Source of the DNA: Labia minor
Taxonomy: Eukaryota > Arthropoda > Insecta > Dermaptera > Spongiphoridae
Length of the DNA stretch: 64,000 bases
Assembly (NCBI GenBank): GCA_963082975.1
Contig: OY720348.1
Coordinates: forward strand, 71,201,719 to 71,265,718
Reading direction: 5' to 3'
Shown one piece after another: positions 58,216-64,000 of the stretch; position 1 is the stretch's first letter; every line of letters starts with the position of its first letter. The translations under genes were made by a program, and so were the position numbers. The notes under the pieces are model-generated. The model did no database searches, was not told where the DNA came from, and worked only from the letters and a program-made list of their open reading frames with translations.

Positions 58216-58763
58216 TAATAATGTGTTAAATATTAATTAATAAGTTTTTTTTTTATTAAAATAATGTTATTATTATTAGTTTTTATTCTCGTATAAATGT
58301 GAAATATCTTATAAATAAGCTACATATAGTATAGTATATCTTTATCTATACCATATATATATATAATACATAATTTATGTATATACTTTAAAGTTTTACA
58401 TTGAAAATTTTTTTTCCTAATCATAATTCAAATGAAAAATTAATTATTGTCTCATTAAAACACCAAATATCTAATTAAACTATTGAAACTTATAGGATTT
58501 TGAAAAAAAGAAAAGAAAAAAAAAACAGTAAATCTTAATTCTCACACACTATCGATTAAAGCTCCTTCTATATTTATCTCTTTCAATTAGAAGACATGTT
58601 AAAGAAAAAAGCTTTCTACTTTAAGATTTTCCACTACAACATTTTATTTGATATATAGTTTCCAATTAGAACACAAATAATTGTTTATAAAAAAAAAAAA
58701 TATTTTACCTTAGAAATAATAAATTTATGTTGATATTTTATTTTATTATATAACAGAATCATT

Positions 58764-58802
<39 letters not shown>

Positions 58803-59022
58803 ATAATCTTATATAAAATATAATATAATTTATAAACTTATTTATAAATTTATAAACTATTTATTAGTTTTATTTAGTATTAAAAAATTTACCACGGTTT
58901 TTGTAATGATTTGATTACTTCAGTGAATCCAAGATAGGAATAAAAATTATTGCACGAAAATTATAAAGGAAGGTTAACAAAATTAAAATTTATTTTTTTC
59001 TTCATATGCGTATTACTGTTTG
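58216..59022. other. non-coding AT-rich DNA
   Basis: (TAA)n at 58770-58797 and poly-A runs. Nothing recognised. Confidence 0.4.
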
Positions 59023-60020
59023 GCGTGATCCATAATTTTAGAGGACGAGAATAATTTCAGAATATTTTAAATAGTATATTACCTAAAATTTATAAATCTA
59101 ATAAAGAAAAAAATTTGGAGATTGTATAATGAGAAATTTTATGGCATCTATGTATCTCCAAACACAATTTGAATCAGAAAAGTTATAGGGGTCACGGTGG
59201 ATAGAATTGGTAAAGAAAAATTGTATTTGAAATTTTCAAACAATCGGAAACTAGACCAATGATGGTTTAAATAAGGTGAATATAAACATATTTAGGGCCC
59301 GCTATAGAGGGCGGCAAACCAAGGCGGCAATTTTGAACTACGGTATTTTGATTATGAATGTAATAAATTTTACAAATATAAGAACGGCAATTTATTCTAT
59401 TACTTGGGGCGCCGTTAAACCTAGAGCGGGCGTTAAAAGGTTGATGTAAGAGAATTAGGAGAAGATAAAAATTGAACGGAGGTGGCTAAGAATAGACAGA
59501 AATTTAGAAGAAATTCCCGTTTTGAAGGCGTATAGAATCATCAATCATTTTCATGTTATAAATTTATAGTTTATTGTAATTTAGTTAAATTTTCTCCTAA
59601 TATTTTATTCATTTACATTTCAGCGAATTTTAATTCACTTTCAAATTCAGTTAAAAGATTTGAACGCTTTTATTTAAAAGTTTTTTTTTTGTTTTTTTAA
59701 TATTTTTATTTAAATTAGTGAATTTATTATAATATTTATATTTGATTTAAAAATATAGGTACTTACTTGTAGATATATACAAGTTTAAACTATTTTTTTA
59801 ATTAAAAACCTAAATTTTTTTACGAATCAAAATCATAATTGAAAATAACTTTTTGGCCTGATCCATAATTTTAGAGGACAAGAATAGTTTCAGAATATTT
59901 TAAAATAGGATATTTCCTAAAATTTATAGATCGAAAATAATAAAAATATGGAGATTGTATAATGAGTCATTTTCTGACCTCAATGTATCGTCAAATATAG
60001 TTTGATTCATAAAAATGATG
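59023..60020. repeat. direct repeat pair, about 165 bases each
   Basis: 59023-59190 and 59851-60020 share TGATCCATAATTTTAGAGGA, TTTCAGAATATTTTAAA, CCTAAAATTTATA and GGAGATTGTATAATGAG. They are diverged and separated by about 660 bases that include a richer patch at 59290-59450 (GGGCCCGCTATAGAGGGCGG). It could be an old duplication or two copies of an unknown repeat. Confidence 0.6.
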
Positions 60021-60195
60021 ATTTTGTCAATCAGAATATTGTGGATGTTATATAATATATCTTATCAATATTAAAATTAAATGATTCTACTTTTTCTTGC
60101 CACTTTCTGTAAACTCAATAATATAATAAATTAAATTCCTATAAGATATAAAGTATTCTAATATATAATTCCTAATATGATTTCAATTTAATTTA
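60021..60195. other. non-coding spacer
   Basis: AT-rich; nothing recognised. Confidence 0.4.
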
Positions 60196-60660
60196 ATATA
60201 TTTATAATATTTTGTATTTAAGAAAACGCTGTATGGCGTAGTTGCTGACGTCATTTAAATTTCTTCTTTTAAATTAAGAAAAACTAAGAAACGTTCTGAA
60301 ACAATTTCAAATAATTTAAATGTATCTAATGTTGCAATAAAAAACAGATATGGATATAACATAAATATTTTATTTTATTTATAATATAAGATATAAGGAG
60401 GCGCTGGCTGTGACGTCATAAAAGATTGGTGACATGCTATGACGTCATATAAATTTAAATTAAGAAAAAACTAATGAAGATAATTTTTCCCGAGGATGAA
60501 ACCATTACAGATCGATTTTTCTTTATAAATACTATCTATGGTGTGAATTTCCAAAAAATCTTTAGAGCGGTTCTGAGGTCCCATTTACAATTATGAATAC
60601 AATTTTAGCTAGCATAATAAGATAAGATTTATACAATTTTTGGTAGTTTGATAAGATAAG
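60196..60660 (-). mobile_element. Helentron-like family C copy 8
   Basis: TGACGTCA at 60246-60253, 60411-60418 and 60440-60447, GAGGATGAAACCATTACAGA and the end GCTAGCATAATAAGATAAG, followed by a second copy of that end (TTTTTGGTAGTTTGATAAGA). The hairpin end at the left is missing. The block GTCATTTAAATTTC occurs with CTGACGTCA as at 39593. The duplicated inner part suggests two overlapping members. Confidence 0.6.
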
Positions 60661-60674
60661 ATATATATATATAT

Positions 60675-60830
60675 ATATCTGGTATCCATATTTTATCCAA
60701 TCAATTCCTACCTTTTCTAAAATCCCTAATCTTTATAATAACGTCTTTGACCGACCCACTGATTGTTTCTCAAATGACTTTTTTATAAACAATTTACTTT
60801 TTATTTTTTTTTCATCCTTTTAATTCACAT
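60675..60830 (-). mobile_element. weak LINE tail scrap
   Basis: TCAATTCCTACCTTTTCTAA and CTTTGACCGACCCACTGATTG match 63910-63985 and distantly resemble the antisense LINE tail (61380-61445). Confidence 0.35.
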
Positions 60831-61280
60831 GTGATTATATATATATATATATATATATAGCTGGTTGATTTATTAATAAATGATATAAAATTTTAAAATA
60901 AGAACATTTTTGTCAATCAAACGATTAATTTAAAATTAAAATGGTGAATTTGGATTTTTTGTAGATATTCATTGTCAAATATTTTTTTCCTAAATCCAGA
61001 CATATTGACAGAAAAGATTTATTTTAATAGGTGAATATATAATGAGATTCTTATTATATGATTTGCCAAAATAAGAAGATTTTGACAGGACATTCACTTC
61101 AATAACGGATTTTATTTTTATATTAAAAATGTTTGAGAACAGACCTATTCAATTAAATTATATAAATTTATCAAAAAATAATATATATACAGAAAAAAAA
61201 AATTATTATAGTTTTATTCTTGTTTTTCATAAATAACCATTATATAATAATTAGTCTATGAGGAGGCTGTCCTAATAATA
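60831..61280. other. non-coding AT-rich DNA
   Basis: (TA)n at 60837-60860. Nothing else. Confidence 0.4.
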
Positions 61281-61975
61281 ATTAATCTATCTATCTATCT
61301 CTGTGGCTCTACGGAACTCGAAAGTTCTTGGCGGCAAGAACCACATTTCTCCAAGAGTCCCTATCCTGAGCCACATCCATCCAACTCCTACCCTCTCCCA
61401 TCTCTCTCACGTCCATTCCCACATTATCCATCCACCGCGTCCTTGATTTTTCAAGTGGACGTTTCCCATTCGGTCTCCCTACCAATATATTTTTCGCCAT
61501 TCAATCTTCTCCCATTCTAGCCATGTGTCCTGCCTTCTCGTTTTTATAATTCAAATTATATCTGGAGATGCATAGAGGTCATGCAATTCTTCGTTATGCA
61601 ATCTTCGCCAATCCCCGGTGACCTCATCTTTCTTTGGCCCATAAATGCTTCGCAGAATCCTATTCTCAAATACTCTAAATCTACTCTGGTCACCTAAGGT
61701 CATAGACCATGCCTCACACCCATATAATACAACCGGTAAAATAATTGTTTTATATATTTTAATTTTTATCCCATTTGATAATAATTTTGACGCGATAAGC
61801 CCCTTTATTGCATGATAACAGGCGTTTCCCGATTGTAACCTCGCTTTAAACTCATCTCAAATATTATTATCTTTCGTTATCACAGAACCTAAGTATTTAA
61901 ATTTTTCTACATTTTCAAATTCTATATCTTGTATGTTAAAAATTTGTGTGTCAATACTATTCCTCTCTAATAATA
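61281..61975 (-). mobile_element. LINE ORF2 C-terminal part, longest copy
   Basis: On the minus strand from 61960: FENVEKFKYLGSVITKDNN (the end of the RT/thumb-like segment), a stop, DEFKARLQSGNACYHAIKGL, ILPVVLYGCEAWSMTLGDQS, RFRVFE, DEVTGDWRRLHNEELHDLYA, then after frameshifts MAKNILVGRPNGKRPLEKSR, VREMGEGRSWMDVAQDRDSW and a KNFRVP end. The 3' end is a (GATA)n tail at 61283-61300, shared with 24276. This segment follows the RT domain in RTE/Jockey-like LINEs. The copy is 5'-truncated, with at least one stop and two frameshifts. Confidence 0.8.
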
Positions 61976-63133
61976 ATAATAATAATCCTTAATAATAATT
62001 AATATTACAAGTAATTTCAAAAACAAGTAATGAATACTTATTTTTGTTTTTATTAATTTTTTGTATATTATTCACTTTTTATTCATATAAAATCTGATAT
62101 AATTTATAATAAATGAGTTGTTACCATTAATATAATAGAAAAATTAAAATTAAATTGAAAAAATATAAATCTAACTAAATCAGAATAATTTTTAATTAAA
62201 CATTTGATAAAAATTTAATTTAATTGATTTTGTTGTTTTTTGTATTTTAGTTATCATTGCATATCAGATGATTTGATCTTCGCCACTAATTAACTATTAT
62301 TCTTAAGAAGAATTATATTTTTAATTTAGTTTTAGTTTACATAATTTTGAGATCTATCTCTGAAAAACTATTGAAATCAAAAACTAAAACAGCAATCACA
62401 TTCCACCTCCATCCAATTTCTATTTTCTCCTAATTTTTTTTATATCTACTTTTTATATTATGGTTTCCCATTAATATATTATAAACTATTAAAAAAAACA
62501 TTTCAATTATTTTTAAAAATATACTAGTTATCAAGAAAAAATTAATTATTTTGCATTTATACAAGTAAAAAAATAAATAATTTATTAAATTGACTATCGA
62601 TATGCGGTTTTTGACAGATTTTCACGTTTCAAGTGTGATTCCAAAAAAGTGGTTTTCCCGATGACGTATGTGTGTGTGTTTGCCACAAATTTTGTAAAAT
62701 TGGTCATTACCAAATTTTATATTTTATATAGAAGATATAAGATTCTATTGATGTCATCACAACCTGGAAATATTTTCCGCTTAAATGCACTCATAAATAA
62801 ATATCAAAAATGTTGGCATATTTCGAAAAATATAAGATTATATAAAAAATTTTATATAAAACAATTTATAGAGAATTTTATTCTACATATTACATCTCTT
62901 AAAAAATTTTGTCCGATTTCACATAACAAAGAAAATAAGCGTTGTTTAATATAAAACTCTAAAATGAGTTCAAGCTTTCTTTTTTATTTAAATAATAATA
63001 TTTTTATAGTTTTTAATAGAAAAGAATTTATTATTTAAAATCATAATAAAGAATCTCATGTCGGTTTTCAGTTAATTGTAATTTAAAAAAAAAAACAAAG
63101 AAACAAATAAATTATCATTGCAATTCTATAGAA
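61976..63133. other. non-coding AT-rich DNA
   Basis: An ORF of 101 codons at 62649-62954 is Lys/Ile/Phe/Tyr-rich and has no recognisable domain; its base composition is that of the surroundings. TTCCACCTCCATCCAATTTC (62400) may be another LINE-tail scrap. Confidence 0.4.
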
Positions 63134-63450
63134 CAGTGATTCTCATCCTTTTTTTTACCGCGGCACTTTTAAAAACGGTTTAAAAATTTGGCGGCATACA
63201 AAGAAAATGATAAGTGTAATAATAATACCAATTTTTACCTTTTTTTTAGAACCATATTGAAAAAATTGAAAAAAAAGTCGGAAATGTTTAAGAGCCTGAT
63301 CGCAAAAATATTTTACTTTTTTTTTATATACATATAAAATAAATAAGTACTTTTTCTTAATTTGAACTTAACATTTGTAAAATTAGGCGGCAAATTTTGA
63401 AAATCTCGCGGCACACAAAAGTGGGGCGGCACAGTGGTTGAGAATCACTG
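63134..63450. mobile_element. hAT-type non-autonomous element N1, copy 2
   Basis: Ends CAGTGATTCTCATCC and GGTTGAGAATCACTG are inverted repeats with subterminal TACCGCGGCAC / GGGCGGCAC. Flanks CTATAGAA and ATATAGAA give an 8-bp target duplication (7 of 8). The interior matches 32908-33251 and 5540-5620. Non-coding. Confidence 0.85.
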
Positions 63451-63811
63451 ATATAGAAAGTTGATATATAATAAATCAAATTATAAGATTTTACCAGATA
63501 AAAAGAATCCGATATTTTGGTTTATACAGTTTAGTGGTCAGTGACTAATTGACAAATAATATATTTTAGAAATTCCACGTTGACTGTCAATGATACATAA
63601 ATAACAGAGTATATTCTAATAAATCACCAAATGTTGAAGTCTTTGCTAGGATATTATTACATCTTCATTAGGCTTTCCTCTCCCCCTATATCTATCAATC
63701 TCTTCTTTTAGAACCACCATCAGTTTGTTCTATATTTCCCAATTAAGCATGATCCTCTAAAGGGTGATAAACAAAAATCAATCGCTTCACTAGTGAAGTC
63801 TCCCTCTCTCT

Positions 63812-63854
<43 letters not shown>

Positions 63855-63889
63855 TACCTGTAAGGAATTATTGCACTCGAAAGGTCTTG
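63451..63889. other. non-coding spacer with (TA)n
   Basis: A TA tract of about 36 bases at 63815-63850; TCCCTCTCTCTC just before it. Otherwise ordinary. Confidence 0.4.
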
Positions 63890-64000
63890 TTTATATTTCA
63901 TCCACCTCCATTCAATTCCTACCTTTTCCAAATTTCCTTATCTTTATAATATTGTCTTTGACCTATATATCCACTGATTGTTTTCCAAATGACTTTCTTG
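63890..64000 (-). mobile_element. weak LINE tail scrap at the right edge
   Basis: CACCTCCATTCAATTCCTAC, TCTTTATAATATTGTCTTTGA and CCACTGATTGTTTTCCAAAT match 60690-60775. It probably continues past the window. Confidence 0.35.

Noticed and set aside
62649-62954. 101-codon ORF
   Set aside because: No domain; composition (Lys, Ile, Phe, Tyr) follows the AT-rich background; no support for a start or splice context.

Overview
This is an AT-rich eukaryotic window made almost entirely of non-coding and repeat-derived DNA. I find no intact host protein-coding gene and no credible tRNA or rRNA gene. The best clue to the host is a decayed Jockey-type LINE ORF1 (43.4-44.1 kb), whose C-terminal cysteine/CGG cluster and upstream domain belong to a family typical of arthropods. 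Mariner transposases, DINE-1/Helentron-like elements and LINE tails fit an insect or another arthropod. The species cannot be named from the sequence.

The repeat content, by class: (1) Helentron/DINE-1-like non-autonomous elements, each with a subterminal inverted repeat, an internal GTCT/GTGTAT microsatellite and a 3' hairpin just before a TT. Family A has 9 copies (8.8, 13.3, 19.6, 30.1, 41.9, 48.3, 52.4, 55.6, 56.8 kb), family B has 2 (9.6, 35.6 kb), and a related family C has 8 full or partial copies (22.2, 22.8, 26.8, 27.8, 28.8, 39.4, 46.3, 60.2 kb). B and C share a body that carries perfect TGACGTCA palindromes. (2) 5'-truncated LINE tails with an RTE/Jockey-like ORF2 C-terminus and a GATA tail (1, 23.8, 24.3, 25.3, 35.2, 61.3 kb and weaker pieces). 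(3) Mariner remnants (7.1, 11.2, 37.5, 50.4, 54.0, 58.0 kb), three with recognisable terminal inverted repeats. (4) hAT-type elements with 8-bp target duplications (32.9, 38.0, 42.6, 53.3, 63.1 kb). One of these (53.3-54.8 kb) hosts a rearranged mariner-like insertion. (5) tRNA-derived SINEs of at least three kinds. (6) Two large palindromes (14.3 and 21.6 kb) that share a core but have unrelated arms; the core carries a CTCF-like motif. (7) A 147-bp retroposed segment with a 13-bp target duplication and a hammerhead-like hairpin (16.6 kb). (8) Tandem duplications (176 bp x3 at 28.0 kb, 266 bp x2 at 18.1 kb) and many long (TA)n tracts.

Between the repeats lie a few islands of ordinary-complexity, less AT-rich, apparently single-copy DNA (3.6-3.9, 8.2, 15.9-16.3, 26.0-26.35, 32.0-32.25, 36.8-37.35, 42.9-43.3, 47.4-47.75, 51.25-51.7, 55.1-55.4 kb). 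These are the best candidates for conserved regulatory sequence or untranslated exons. The window reads as a deep intergenic region or a large intron colonised by old transposable elements. Nothing here forms an operon or pathway. The most notable material is the palindromes with swapped arms, the Helentron-like elements with modular ends, and the retroposed hammerhead-like segment.
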